Positions 17,336 through 26,704 are shown, counted from the stretch's first letter. The stretch: 64,000 bases of DNA from Synergistaceae bacterium (GCA_017470485.1 JAFUYQ010000015.1:36102-100101); one strand, 5' to 3'. Translations and numbers: made by a program. Notes: a model not told the origin generated them from the letters alone.

Positions 17336-18228
17336 TCCGGCCTCGTTATCGAGTTTATGAAGCGCGCAACTACAAGATAGCTGCATACCCAGCCTAATGT
17401 CGCCCCGAACCCTGCAAGTAATCCGCAGAACCTCCAGATTAAAGCATGGTCGGTCAGAATAATATTCGTCAGAAGCGGCAAATTCTCGCGTATCAGCTCA
17501 ATGCCGGGAAAATACGCTGTGATTATTCCTGCACCGGCGATTACTGCCCCCAAGAACGCAAGCAGTGTTCCCTCAAGAACGAACGGTGTCGCTATGTAAG
17601 CTCTTGTTGCGCCGACAAGGTACATGATACCGATTTCCTCGCGTCTTGAGTAAAGCGAGATGTGAATCGTGTTGTAGATGACCAGCGCGGTGATTATGAC
17701 CGCAAGGAGGAACATTACGAGCGCAACACGCGATGATATTCGTGAGAGCGCGGATATTCTTTTAACAACTAGGCCGGCGTAGACAACATCATCAACTTCG
17801 GGCATGGCCTTTAACGTTTCGACTAAAGGCTCAACGTCCTGCGCACTGTTCACATGAATCTCAAAGTTCCAAGGGATTGGGTTATCGCCGAGCATTTCAA
17901 GAGCGCGGGACTGCGAACCCATTTTATGCTGGAGCTTTGCGAGCGAATCTGATGGCGAGAAAGTCTTTATGCTGTAGACGTATTCGAGGCTCTGAATCCT
18001 TCTTGCTATGGCCTCAACGTCAATAGTGTTGTCCTTCACAAGGTAAGCCTGAACAGCAAGTTCGCTTTCAAGTTTTGAGAGAAGGTTCTCCATATTGAGG
18101 GCAAGAAGCGTAGTTATTCCTAGAATCCAGAGCATTACCCCTGCGGTTATGAGCGTGAGAAGTCCCAGAACCCAATGATGAAAAATAAGCCTCCAAGTGT
18201 CCCTGATTATGTATCGAAGTGTCGTCAT
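17332..18228 (-). CDS. ftsX: Cell division protein FtsX
   Basis: The membrane subunit of the FtsEX complex. 298 residues with an N-terminal membrane segment, an extracytoplasmic domain of about 110 residues (with SLEYVYSIKTFSPSDSLAKL), then three further membrane segments, which is the standard FtsX layout. It overlaps both ftsE and the downstream M23 gene by about four bases. It should pass ATPase-driven movement to the wall hydrolase outside. Confidence 0.94.
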   Translation of the reverse strand: MTTLRYIIRDTWRLIFHHWVLGLLTLITAGVMLWILGITTLLALNMENLLSKLESELAVQAYLVKDNTIDVEAIARRIQSLEYVYSIKTFSPSDSLAKLQHKMGSQSRALEMLGDNPIPWNFEIHVNSAQDVEPLVETLKAMPEVDDVVYAGLVVKRISALSRISSRVALVMFLLAVIITALVIYNTIHISLYSRREEIGIMYLVGATRAYIATPFVLEGTLLAFLGAVIAGAGIITAYFPGIELIRENLPLLTNIILTDHALIWRFCGLLAGFGATLGWVCSYLVVARFINSITRPE

Positions 18229-18908
18229 GATGAATATGTGCCTCCTTTCTCATCGCGGATTAATCTTCCGCCGTCAAGCTCAATAACCCGTTGTCTTGAG
18301 GCATTAACGATACCCTGATTATGAGTCGACATAACGACAGTTACACCGGCAGCGTTAATCGCAAAGAGAATTTTCATTACTTCGGCAGCCGTATGGAAGT
18401 CCAGATTTCCCGTAGGCTCATCGGCAATGAAAAGCGACGGTGAATTTGCCAATGCACGGGCAATAGCGACTCTCTGCTGTTCGCCGCCTGAAAGCTGTGC
18501 CGGCCTCATCGAACGTCTCCGCCATAATCCTACCTGATTGATTACGTCCTTAGTTCTTTCGGAGACAAGACGCTTCGGGACTGACATGGCCTCCATTACG
18601 AAGGCGATATTCTCATAGACTGTCAGAGTTGGAATCAGCTTGAAGTCCTGAGCCACGAGGCCGACATCACGGCGGTAATACGGTATATCAGCTTTCCTCA
18701 TTCGTCTGAGGTCATAGCCTCCTACCGCGACTACTCCGCGCGAGGGCAATATTTCTCTGGTGATGAGACGGAGGAGCGTTGATTTTCCCGAACCTGTCTG
18801 GCCGATGATGTAGACAAATTCGCCCTGATCAATGTTCAAGGTTATGTCTACTAATGCGGCTATATCAGGCTCAAATATTTTGCTTACTCCTGAAAAATTT
18901 ATGTTCAT
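18225..18908 (-). CDS. ftsE: Cell division ATP-binding protein FtsE
   Basis: An ABC ATPase of 227 residues. Walker [11 protein letters not shown]-loop VAQDFKL, signature [15 protein letters not shown], Walker [13 protein letters not shown] and switch His in STHNQ are all present. It overlaps ftsX by four bases, making the FtsEX pair clear. The start at 18908 is preceded by a usable GGAGATGAC-like site inside the end of the previous gene. Confidence 0.95.
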   Translation of the reverse strand: MNINFSGVSKIFEPDIAALVDITLNIDQGEFVYIIGQTGSGKSTLLRLITREILPSRGVVAVGGYDLRRMRKADIPYYRRDVGLVAQDFKLIPTLTVYENIAFVMEAMSVPKRLVSERTKDVINQVGLWRRRSMRPAQLSGGEQQRVAIARALANSPSLFIADEPTGNLDFHTAAEVMKILFAINAAGVTVVMSTHNQGIVNASRQRVIELDGGRLIRDEKGGTYSS

Positions 18909-18917
18909 GACTGTAAG

Positions 18918-19820
18918 TTAGTCATCTCCTTTGTACTTTGAACGTTCTATCATGGCCTGCTGTGTTTCGTATTCGCCCCATGAAGAAAGAATAATATCAT
19001 TGATAGATAATTTTTTCCGTTCTCTGAGTTCATTCCATAATTCATGGTTATAGTACGCCCACAGGAAAAACATAGTATCCCTCTGCCTCCCGAAACGCGC
19101 CAATATAAGCCAGCCTGATGCAGGATTATAAACGACAATAGGCGAAGCGTTCTGTGCAATCATTCGTTTAAGCTCATGAACTGAAAATGATAATGCCTCA
19201 AGTTCCGAAAGAATATCATTGTCGGGCATTTCAAGAATCGAGAACCATAGATGAACTTTATTCTTAGGGTCGGAAAAAACTTCAGGGCCTGCCTTTAACC
19301 ATGCTTTGAGGCGCGTAACTGTCTCAAGTTCGCTCCTGTTCATTGCGAATCTTAAAGCCCAGTATGCTTTTCTGAGGGTAGTATCTTTCTTGAGCGTCTC
19401 GGAAAAAATCTTCTCGTCAAGATATTCAGCACCTTCGGACGAAAATACAGGGTAATTCCTCATGAATGTTCTAAGCATTAAGACCGCGCCAGTATGATTT
19501 CCGGGAGGTTCGGACATTGCGAATAATTCACGGCGGAGAGTATTAACAGCTCCGGCAGTCAGTATTGTAGGTTCACTGCCTTCGTTCAAAAGTGAAAGGC
19601 TCTGGCTGTCGTAAAGAAATACATTCTGAGGCGGCGACGACGGGCTTCCTCCTGCGTAAATCCATTCGCTTCCGTGCCTGCCGAGCAGATATTTATTGTG
19701 AGGAAGAAGAAGTACCACTGAGGAATCATTAGGAGGTGAGATTCCTTCGGGTATATTTTCCGGAGGTAATTCAGCCAGTGTTCCGTTGGACATTAGTTCT
19801 AACAGCAATTTTTTGTTCAC
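18918..19820 (-). CDS. Protein of unknown function between ppx/gppA and ftsE
   Basis: A 300-residue protein I do not recognise. No signal peptide or membrane segment is seen. The first half has beta-rich segments with short hydrophobic runs (VVLLLPHNKYLLGRHGSEW). The second half is mainly helical and rich in Trp and Leu, with YWALRFAMNRSELETVTRLK. It overlaps the upstream phosphatase gene by four bases and lies nine bases before ftsE, so it belongs to the same transcript. A link to division or stringent response is possible only by location. Confidence 0.75.
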   Translation of the reverse strand: MNKKLLLELMSNGTLAELPPENIPEGISPPNDSSVVLLLPHNKYLLGRHGSEWIYAGGSPSSPPQNVFLYDSQSLSLLNEGSEPTILTAGAVNTLRRELFAMSEPPGNHTGAVLMLRTFMRNYPVFSSEGAEYLDEKIFSETLKKDTTLRKAYWALRFAMNRSELETVTRLKAWLKAGPEVFSDPKNKVHLWFSILEMPDNDILSELEALSFSVHELKRMIAQNASPIVVYNPASGWLILARFGRQRDTMFFLWAYYNHELWNELRERKKLSINDIILSSWGEYETQQAMIERSKYKGDD

Positions 19821-20764
19821 CTCTCTGAATTTTGGACGTTATTAATACATAATATATCACACAGCAGAAGACCGTGCCTCAATCCGTTAATGCTCACCGT
19901 GCATGACTGGGCGTTAAGAGTTCTCAATGCGGCCAGAACTATACAGGCACTTCCCAAAATTACATCAGCCCTCGATTTCGGAAGACCTATAATGTTTTCG
20001 CGCTCGCTCAGCGTCAATGATGAGTAAAGTCTAATCTGCCTCATAGTATCCTTCTGAGTCAAAATGCTTCCGTGAAGCCTCGAAGGTATGAAGTTATCGC
20101 AGGCATTCTTAACGCCGGACATTGCCGCTACCCCTCCGCCGACTGCTATGACCTTGAAATTATTACTTCTGAAACTCTCTATACTGTTCTCGGCGAAAAG
20201 ACCCTCTACAAATTTCACGGCCTCTCCGCAGACTGACTGCTTAACGGGCGAATCATCTGAACCAGAAAAAAAACGCTCCGATAAATTCACTGCACCAATC
20301 GGAACGCTGACTAACTTCCTTACCTTACCGCCCGAACCGGCTACAAATTCAGTGCTTCCTCCGCCGGTGTCGAACATTACCGCATCACCTTCAATATTGA
20401 AACCGTCAACCGCTCCGAGCCATGAATACTGCGCTTCCTCCTCGCCGGTCAATACGTGAACGTCAAGGCCGGTTTTCTTTTTGACCATCTCAGTGAATGA
20501 CGATGAATTTTCCGCTGTCCTCAGTGCCATTGTTCCGGCTATGAAGATTTCAGCTCTTAAACGCCGCGCCTTAGATACCATTTTCGCAACGGTAAGGCAT
20601 GACCGCTTCATGCTTTCTTCGCTGAGGAGGCCGGTTAATGACATTCCCCGTCCGAGTTTTACTACTTCAGTTTCATCGCTTATGACTCTGACTCTTGAGA
20701 GGGTAACATCAGCAATTCTCATTTTTATCGAGTTGCTTCCAACGTCAATTACTGCCCTAATCAT
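19817..20764 (-). CDS. Ppx/GppA family phosphatase
   Basis: A 315-residue ASKHA-fold phosphatase acting on polyphosphate or pppGpp. The first phosphate-binding loop VIDVGSNSIKMRIAD, the EEAQYSWLG motif and the second loop MFDTGGGSTEF are present. It is shorter than E. coli Ppx or GppA and lacks their C-terminal HD-like domain, as do many short GppA-type enzymes. It overlaps the upstream membrane protein by eight bases. Confidence 0.9.
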   Translation of the reverse strand: MIRAVIDVGSNSIKMRIADVTLSRVRVISDETEVVKLGRGMSLTGLLSEESMKRSCLTVAKMVSKARRLRAEIFIAGTMALRTAENSSSFTEMVKKKTGLDVHVLTGEEEAQYSWLGAVDGFNIEGDAVMFDTGGGSTEFVAGSGGKVRKLVSVPIGAVNLSERFFSGSDDSPVKQSVCGEAVKFVEGLFAENSIESFRSNNFKVIAVGGGVAAMSGVKNACDNFIPSRLHGSILTQKDTMRQIRLYSSLTLSERENIIGLPKSRADVILGSACIVLAALRTLNAQSCTVSINGLRHGLLLCDILCINNVQNSER

Positions 20765-21878
20765 TGCCGCGCCTCATAGACTCCGCCATGACGAATGCGA
20801 ATGCCGTTGCCGGTATCGTAAAGAGAAGTCCTAATGTCCCGGCAAGACTCTGAACTATCTCCTGCGCTATGTATGGATCATTAAGAAGTCCTGAAAGTTC
20901 CACCCCTGCGCTGCAAATCAGTACGGCCATCGGCAAGCTGCTTCCCATGTACGCAAGTATCAATGTGTTAATCATGCTCCCTAAAACTTCAGTGCCGACG
21001 TTCAGACCGGCAAGCAGTAACCTGTCTAACGGTATGTTCTCGTCATAGTCAACGAACTCGGACATTGACGCTGTTACCGAGACACCGACATCGAGCACCG
21101 CGCCTATTGAGCCGATTAAAACGCTCGCAAGAAGAAGCCCTCTCATGTTCATAAACGGCAGTGTTGACGCGAGCAGCGCGGAACCTTCACCGGCAAGCCC
21201 TGACAATTCCCAGAGGTAGACCATTAATGCACCGCAGAGGAATCCGCTCATTACACCGCCGAGACTCCCTGTTAATGCGACTATCCTGTACCTTGCATGA
21301 CGGACAACGCACAAAACTGTTACGGTCGAAATGATGAAGACTGAAGCAACTGAAAGCCATACCGAGTCCCAGCCGCGAACTGCCAGCGGTATCATCGTAA
21401 ACGCTAAAACCCCGATTGACGCTCCCAGCCCCAAAAGAGCAAGGAAGCCCCGCCACCCTGTAAGAGCCGTTAAGACCGCGCAGACCAGCATTACCACTCC
21501 GGCTACTGAAGGTACTCTGAAAGCGTCAGCGATTGAATATTGAATAGTTCCGTCCTCGAATATATCCCAGACTAAAAGATACCTTCTTCCTGCCTGAGCG
21601 TCTAATCCGCTTCCTGCCAGCCTCACAGTTTTGACATTGAGCTGTTTTTCAGCGTCATTCCCTGAGAGAACCTGAAGGACTGTATCACGTTCTAACATTG
21701 CATAACTGTCCTCGTTCTCGGAATGAACAGGACGTTCCGGCCCGGCCTCAACAACTCTGACGATTAATGATTCACCGCTGTTCCATCTGCTTACGGCCAC
21801 GCGGTCAACAAGATAGTAGAAAGCCTGCGAGATTAACAGCGCAATAATTATCCTGAAAAATAAACTCCTTCTCCTCAT
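20757..21878 (-). CDS. YibE/F-like multi-pass membrane protein
   Basis: A 373-residue membrane protein with one N-terminal segment, an external domain of about 100 residues, then seven or so hydrophobic helices. Phrases such as ASVLIGSIGAVLDVGVSVTA and GMNVGTEVLGSM-like text (here AGLNVGTEVLGSMINTLILA) are typical of the YibE/F family, whose function is poorly known. It overlaps the neighbours on both sides by four to eight bases. Confidence 0.87.
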   Translation of the reverse strand: MRRRSLFFRIIIALLISQAFYYLVDRVAVSRWNSGESLIVRVVEAGPERPVHSENEDSYAMLERDTVLQVLSGNDAEKQLNVKTVRLAGSGLDAQAGRRYLLVWDIFEDGTIQYSIADAFRVPSVAGVVMLVCAVLTALTGWRGFLALLGLGASIGVLAFTMIPLAVRGWDSVWLSVASVFIISTVTVLCVVRHARYRIVALTGSLGGVMSGFLCGALMVYLWELSGLAGEGSALLASTLPFMNMRGLLLASVLIGSIGAVLDVGVSVTASMSEFVDYDENIPLDRLLLAGLNVGTEVLGSMINTLILAYMGSSLPMAVLICSAGVELSGLLNDPYIAQEIVQSLAGTLGLLFTIPATAFAFVMAESMRRGND

Positions 21879-22786
21879 AGTTTAAGCCCCCGTGATTCAA
21901 TAAACTCCCTCATGTCATCAGGAAGAGGCGCAGTAAAATTCTTTCCGGCAATCTCTGACAATGACTCGTGAACTTCATCGGGAAATCCAAGCTCGTAAGC
22001 GTGAAGCATAGGACGGTGAATATTCTTCAATATTCTGTTGACGCTGAAACTTCCGTATTTCCTGTCGCCGATAATCGGGTGTCCTATATGTGCTGTATGA
22101 ACTCTTGCCTGATGAGTGCGTCCTGTCAGAAGTTCAATCCTTGCCAGCGAAAACTCGCCGTCAGTGTCAAGACATTGGCATTTTGTTACCGCCCTTGCAC
22201 CGTCATTGCTGACCTTCACCGTGTTATTCTCAGCGTCCTTCAGCAACGGCGCGTCAATCGTAACTTCATCGGGCATTCTTCCGGCGACTACAGCAAGATA
22301 GATTTTCCGAACCCTTCTGGCCTTGAATAACTCTTCCAGTGCGCGAAGCGAGTCCCCGTGAAGCGCAACTGCCAAAACTCCTGTAGTATTCCTGTCGAGG
22401 CGGTGAACTGCTGCCGGTGTCTTAGTCCCAAGAACTCCCCATACTCTTGAGATTATACTGTCCCCGTCAGGCTCGTCAGGCTGAACTAAAATCCCTGAAG
22501 GCTTGTTGAGTATGAGGACGTTTGAGCCGTTGAAGATGACTTTAATTTTCCCCCAGCCTGTATTTTTAGGAGGAACTGACTCGCCCTTTTGCCACTTCAC
22601 TGTTAGTTCATCGCCTGCCAATAAATGAACGCTCCCGTCGCGGACTCTGACACCGTTTATTCTCACCTCTCCTTTTCGGATTGACTTCATTATTTCGCCG
22701 AGCGTTACGGCCTTGCAGGTGCTTCTGAGTGTTCGGTCTAATCTCCGCCCATCATCGTCCTGCGAAATTCTCAGGGTGTAGCTCAT
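21875..22786 (-). CDS. RluA-family pseudouridine synthase
   Basis: It modifies uridines in ribosomal or transfer RNA. An N-terminal S4 RNA-binding domain (residues about 1-65, RLDRTLRS to GDELTVKW) precedes the catalytic domain with the HRLDRNTTGV motif containing the catalytic Asp, then LLTGRTHQARVH and HPIIGDRKYG. The length and S4 domain fit the RluC/RluD branch; the exact target cannot be told. It overlaps the genes on both sides. Confidence 0.92.
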   Translation of the reverse strand: MSYTLRISQDDDGRRLDRTLRSTCKAVTLGEIMKSIRKGEVRINGVRVRDGSVHLLAGDELTVKWQKGESVPPKNTGWGKIKVIFNGSNVLILNKPSGILVQPDEPDGDSIISRVWGVLGTKTPAAVHRLDRNTTGVLAVALHGDSLRALEELFKARRVRKIYLAVVAGRMPDEVTIDAPLLKDAENNTVKVSNDGARAVTKCQCLDTDGEFSLARIELLTGRTHQARVHTAHIGHPIIGDRKYGSFSVNRILKNIHRPMLHAYELGFPDEVHESLSEIAGKNFTAPLPDDMREFIESRGLKL

Positions 22787-23826
22787 GCCGGATTGATTCC
22801 TCTCCAGAGCCTTCTGTCAATCGCCGGAAGGTAATCCGTTACATCTGTATCACTGTTGAGAGCGTCCATTTGAGATTTCCAGTAATTGAGGCTGAAATCA
22901 ACGTTATCGGCCGCGCTCACTATGAACGCTTCGGGGGTTATGGGCAGAACCGGCGAACCGTATTCGCGTTTTCCGTGATGGCTGACGATGATGTGGCCTA
23001 ATGCTTTAGCGATGTCCTCATCGAGTCCCTCAATCTCGGCGAACCTCCTGAACATTCCGTAGCCTAACGCTATATGTTCGATTGCGCTCCCTGAGATTGT
23101 TACCTGAGGCGCAGGATTGACGGAGTATGCTTCGAGTTTCCCGATGTCATGAAGAAGCGAACCGGCGATAATGAGGTCAATATTCACAGGTATCGTGAAG
23201 GTTTCGTAATGTTCGGCCATGTCCCTTGCGCCTATGGCTACCGAGACAGAATGCTCAAGAAGTCCGCCGGTGTAAGCATGATGAAGCGTTACGGCGGCAG
23301 GCCAGATTTTGAATTTCTCCCATAGTCCGTGCTTGAAGAAAACCGCCTCTACAAAATTCCGTAAAGGCTCGTGAGAAATTTCAGCGATTAGGTGCATGAA
23401 AAGTTCTTCGAGAATTTCAGCCTTAACCGGCGAGTGCCTTGTGAACATTTTGGGGGGGTAATCATTCTGGTCAAGGTAGGAAATTTCGGTGAAGTTGTAT
23501 TGAACCTGCTCTCTGAACTCCGCGATATTGCCGTGAATTTTTACTGATGCTCCCTCGAATTTTAATCCGCAGTTGTCGGGGTCGATCGGAAAGTCATCGC
23601 CCCCCTGAGTATTCCGCCAGCCTGAAGCCTGCCAGACTTTGCCGTCAATATCTCCCGAAGAATCGCTGACAGTAATTTCCCAGAAGGGATTATCATTGCG
23701 GTCTTTCCGCCTTATGAATTTGGAGACAAGCCCCATAGTTTCAAATTCTGAATTTTTGGGGAGCTGCTTAATCTCCCTGATGTTAAGAAAATTTTTCATG
23801 GTAAGAAGTGAAAATTTGCCTTTCAT
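22783..23826 (-). CDS. YhaM-like 3'-5' exoribonuclease (OB fold plus HD domain)
   Basis: An RNA or single-strand DNA exonuclease of the YhaM type. The N-terminal OB fold (about residues 15-115, with FWEITVSDSSGDIDGKVW) is followed by an HD domain: HHAYTGGLLEHSVSV, SLLHDIGKLEAY and HIIVSHHGKREYG. ATG 23826 has no SD and lies about nine bases after a predicted transcription start; ATG 23799 is an alternative that also lacks a good SD. It is the first gene of the long minus-strand train. Confidence 0.9.
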   Translation of the reverse strand: MKGKFSLLTMKNFLNIREIKQLPKNSEFETMGLVSKFIRRKDRNDNPFWEITVSDSSGDIDGKVWQASGWRNTQGGDDFPIDPDNCGLKFEGASVKIHGNIAEFREQVQYNFTEISYLDQNDYPPKMFTRHSPVKAEILEELFMHLIAEISHEPLRNFVEAVFFKHGLWEKFKIWPAAVTLHHAYTGGLLEHSVSVAIGARDMAEHYETFTIPVNIDLIIAGSLLHDIGKLEAYSVNPAPQVTISGSAIEHIALGYGMFRRFAEIEGLDEDIAKALGHIIVSHHGKREYGSPVLPITPEAFIVSAADNVDFSLNYWKSQMDALNSDTDVTDYLPAIDRRLWRGINPA

Positions 23827-23841
23827 GTTTGAATTTATATT

Positions 23842-23847
23842 ATTATA
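23842..23847 (-). promoter_or_regulatory. -10 element of the minus-strand gene train
   Basis: A perfect TATAAT on the minus strand, about 15 bases before ATG 23826. A weak -35-like TTCACC lies 19 bases upstream, at the very right end of the inserted IS element. The predicted leader is only about eight bases, so the message may be nearly leaderless. Confidence 0.4.
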
Positions 23848-23867
23848 TCAGCGTGATTAACTGAAGG

Positions 23868-24000
23868 GTGAACTACCACCACTTATAGAAGTGTAGGTTT
23901 CCTACTTCGATGAGGACTGCGTTTCAGCCAATTTTTCTGACTGAAGTCGTCTTACACCCTCTCCATAGGCGTTACTTCCCGTAGTCCCTACGGTACTTGC
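23868..24000 (-). ncRNA. Predicted TnpB guide (omega / reRNA) at element right end
   Basis: TnpB proteins use an RNA made from the 3' end of their own gene and the element's right end. Here two hairpins, CACTT-ATAG-AAGTG (23880-23893) and GTAGG-TTT-CCTAC (23893-23905), directly follow the tnpB stop. If it works as in known systems, the guide would be the flanking bases beyond 23868, reading CCTTCAGTTAATCACG. The 5' boundary is a guess. Confidence 0.45.
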
Positions 24001-25080
24001 GGCTAATCTTTTACCTTCCTCTCGAAGGTTTATAGCCGCATTTATACCTCGGTCATGTTCTGCTCCACATTTGGGGCATTCCCATTCCCTTATGCTCAAG
24101 TCTTTTACTGCCGAATTTTTATATCCGCATACATTACATATTTGACTTGAAGGATACCATTTATCTATCTCTATCAGTTTCTTACCGCGAAAATATAATT
24201 TGTATCTCAGCATTTCTCGCAGCTTCCCAAAACTGTTATCCGATACTGATTTACCCAACCTCAACTGTCGGCTCACCGTACGCAGATTTAGTGTCTCAAT
24301 GCACACTACATCATAATTCTCTGCCAAGTTATATGACTTCTTATGCAGATAATCTGTGCGCTGATTAGTTATCCTCTCATACTCTAGACATACTCTTAGA
24401 CGCATTCGTTCCCGATTTTTACTTCCTTGCTTGCGTCTTGAATACCACCTGCATAATCTGGCCAGTTTCTTTTCATGTCTGCGAAAAAATCTTGGATAAT
24501 CTGCTCGTTCTCCTCCTGAAGTTACGTACAAATCGTGCATTGAGAAATCCAAACCGATAAATTTTTGCAGGCTTACTTCGGGTACTTGGCTTTCGTACTC
24601 CACCAGTATGCTTACAAAATATTTATTCGCTGGTGTCTGTTCTACTGTTACACTCTTTATTACTCCCATCATTGGACGATGTTGCACTATTTTTACATAT
24701 CCTACTTTTGGCAGCTTGATTCTACCTCCTTCTATTCTTATGCTGCCGTGCTGATTATTTGTCGTGTATCTCTTTCGGCTTTTCTTCTTGCTTTTGTATT
24801 TTGGAAATCCAGCTTTTTTATTACTGAAAAAGTTTTTATACGCTGTCTGCAAATTTAATTGCGCGTTAGCTAGAGCTAGGCTGTCTACCTCCTTAAGCCA
24901 TTCATACTGGCTTTTATATCTAGCTGGTGTTACTGACAATATTTTTCCTGTCTGCTGATAATGCTTGATTTTATCTGACAGCATCAAATTATAGACAAAA
25001 CGAACGCAACCAAATGTCTTGGCAAACATTATTCTTTGTTCCTTATTCGGATATATCCTGAACTTGTATGCCCTGTTCAT
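23902..25080 (-). CDS. tnpB: TnpB RNA-guided nuclease (IS200/IS605)
   Basis: About 392 residues, an ancestor-type relative of Cas12. The frame is open further upstream, but ATG 25080 gives the classic start MNRAYKFRIYPNKEQ. The RuvC centre is intact: Asp in GLDFSMHDL (about 178), Glu in VCIETLNL (about 262), Asp in HDRGINAA (about 343). The four-cysteine zinc finger CNVCGY...CPKCG lies between the last two. Nothing indicates decay, so it is predicted active as an RNA-guided endonuclease. Confidence 0.93.
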   Translation of the reverse strand: MNRAYKFRIYPNKEQRIMFAKTFGCVRFVYNLMLSDKIKHYQQTGKILSVTPARYKSQYEWLKEVDSLALANAQLNLQTAYKNFFSNKKAGFPKYKSKKKSRKRYTTNNQHGSIRIEGGRIKLPKVGYVKIVQHRPMMGVIKSVTVEQTPANKYFVSILVEYESQVPEVSLQKFIGLDFSMHDLYVTSGGERADYPRFFRRHEKKLARLCRWYSRRKQGSKNRERMRLRVCLEYERITNQRTDYLHKKSYNLAENYDVVCIETLNLRTVSRQLRLGKSVSDNSFGKLREMLRYKLYFRGKKLIEIDKWYPSSQICNVCGYKNSAVKDLSIREWECPKCGAEHDRGINAAINLREEGKRLAASTVGTTGSNAYGEGVRRLQSEKLAETQSSSK

Positions 25081-25283
25081 TTGCTCTGCCCTTGTCTTTC
25101 TATGTATTTCATTAAGAATATTGAATGATTTATTGGTGTCTATGTTTACGTTATTACATTCCGATAGAATATTTATTGCAGAATTATAACATAATATAAA
25201 ATTAGGTAAGTGCAATTCATCTCACCGCCTAGAGAGGCAGGAGACTTCTTGCGCAGTTACGTTACAAGGGAGGAAAATTAAGA

Positions 25284-25805
25284 ATGATACTTTCGGGATT
25301 AGGTATTAAAGAACACATAGGCCGTGAAATTATTATCGAGCCGTTTGACGAGTCGCGCCTCAATCCTAACAGCTATAACCTTTCGCTTCATAATGAACTT
25401 CTCGTCTACACCCGTGAAACTCTCGACATGAAGCATAACAACCCTTCGGAAAAACTCCTCATACCCCCTCAGGGCTTAATACTCACTCCCGGAAAATTAT
25501 ATCTGGGACGCACAAGCGAATACACAAAAACTGAGGGCTATATTCCGATGTTAGAGGGCAGAAGTTCAGTGGGAAGGTTAGGGATTTGCATTCATGTTAC
25601 GGCAGGATTCGGCGATGTGGGCTTCGCAGGGTACTGGACGCTTGAACTGTTCTGCGTTCAGCCGGTGAGAATTTACGCGGGCGTTCAGATTGCACAGATA
25701 TACTATCACACGATAAGCGAGCCTTACGAGCGTTACACGTCGGGGAAATACCAGAACAATAAAGGCATTCAGGCAAGCATGTTGTTCAAAGAGTTTGCGC
25801 TATAA
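25284..25805 (+). CDS. dcd: dCTP deaminase
   Basis: It makes dUTP from dCTP for thymidylate synthesis. 173 residues with the trimeric dUTPase-like fold signatures LNPNSYNLSLHN, EGRSSVGRLGICIHVTAGFGD and WTLELFCVQPVRIY. A GGGAGG site precedes ATG. Whether it also has dUTPase activity, as some family members do, cannot be read. It starts the plus-strand group that continues with nadK. Confidence 0.92.
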   Translation: MILSGLGIKEHIGREIIIEPFDESRLNPNSYNLSLHNELLVYTRETLDMKHNNPSEKLLIPPQGLILTPGKLYLGRTSEYTKTEGYIPMLEGRSSVGRLGICIHVTAGFGDVGFAGYWTLELFCVQPVRIYAGVQIAQIYYHTISEPYERYTSGKYQNNKGIQASMLFKEFAL

Positions 25806-25843
25806 TTATCACTCGTTTCAGAATGACAGGAGAGAATTTAACC

Positions 25844-26704
25844 GTGAAGAATCTCGGAATGATTGTGAATTTACGAAAGCCCGAAGCCGTAAGCATGGCC
25901 GGAAAATTACTTCAATGGGGTAAAGATAACAACTGCCCTTTCCTTCTGCCTCATCATGAAGCCAGTGCGCTGACCACCGCAGGATTAGACGATGAACAAT
26001 GGCTGAAGACCGTCAAGCTGGCAATAGTAATCGGCGGCGACGGCACATTCCTAAGAGCCGCACGGTACATAATGGGTACTGATATTATTCTTCACGGTAT
26101 TAACATGGGGCATTTAGGGTTCTTAGCGTCAAGCCGACCTGATGATTTCGAGAACGACATGAGAAGCATAATCAATGACAATTTTGAGGTTCTCGAACGC
26201 AGAGTCCTTAAATGCGTCCTCTATCATGACGATACAGCACTCCACAAAATTTATGCCCTCAATGATATTGTCCTCACTACCAACGCGATAGCCCGACTGC
26301 TTCACATCGAGATACTTTTCAACTTCAAATTCTTCTGCGAAATGCCTGCCGACGGTGCAATAGTTTCAAGTGCTACAGGCTCGACAGCTTACGCGCTCTC
26401 AGCCGGAGGCCCAGTAATCCCTCCCCAGATGAACGCAATGATACTCGCTCCGCTGTGCGCTCACACCCTCTATTCTCGTCCTATGATTGCCGCTGAGGAC
26501 GACTGCATATCGTTAATCCCCAAAGGAGCGTCAAGAGACATAATGCTCACGCAGGACGGCCAGTTAGCGTATGAGGTACTGCCGGGCGACAGGATAGACA
26601 TTAAATTATCACGGAGCAAAAAAATCCGCACTGTTAATCTTCCGGGACGGAGTTTCCTTGACATAGTGCGCGAAAAATTAGGCTGGGGACAGGCGTTCAG
26701 ATAG
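25844..26704 (+). CDS. nadK: NAD kinase
   Basis: It phosphorylates NAD to NADP. The GGDG motif is in IGGDGTFLRAAR, followed by NMGHLGFLAS and the ATP/NAD site ATGSTAYALSAGGP. The SD AGGAGAG (25829-25835) lies downstream of an in-frame ATG at 25823 and eight to nine bases before GTG 25844, which is therefore chosen. The recN start overlaps its stop by one base. Confidence 0.95.
   Translation: MKNLGMIVNLRKPEAVSMAGKLLQWGKDNNCPFLLPHHEASALTTAGLDDEQWLKTVKLAIVIGGDGTFLRAARYIMGTDIILHGINMGHLGFLASSRPDDFENDMRSIINDNFEVLERRVLKCVLYHDDTALHKIYALNDIVLTTNAIARLLHIEILFNFKFFCEMPADGAIVSSATGSTAYALSAGGPVIPPQMNAMILAPLCAHTLYSRPMIAAEDDCISLIPKGASRDIMLTQDGQLAYEVLPGDRIDIKLSRSKKIRTVNLPGRSFLDIVREKLGWGQAFR

Larger units (their letters stand above)
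23868..25250 (-). mobile_element. IS200/IS605-type element carrying only tnpB
   Basis: The element holds a complete tnpB and no tnpA. Its right end reads, on the minus strand, as hairpins 23893-23905 and 23880-23893 followed by GTGGTAGTTCAC ending at 23868, which is typical for this superfamily. The left end is less certain; a hairpin at 25221-25243 (GCCT AGAG AGGC core) is the best candidate. It sits between two divergent operons, so it harms no coding sequence. Without tnpA it would need a transposase from elsewhere. Confidence 0.75.

Noticed and set aside
25081..25215. Extended N-terminus of TnpB or a tnpA remnant
   Set aside because: The added residues do not resemble TnpB or the Y1 transposase HUH motif; ATG 25080 gives the family-typical start.
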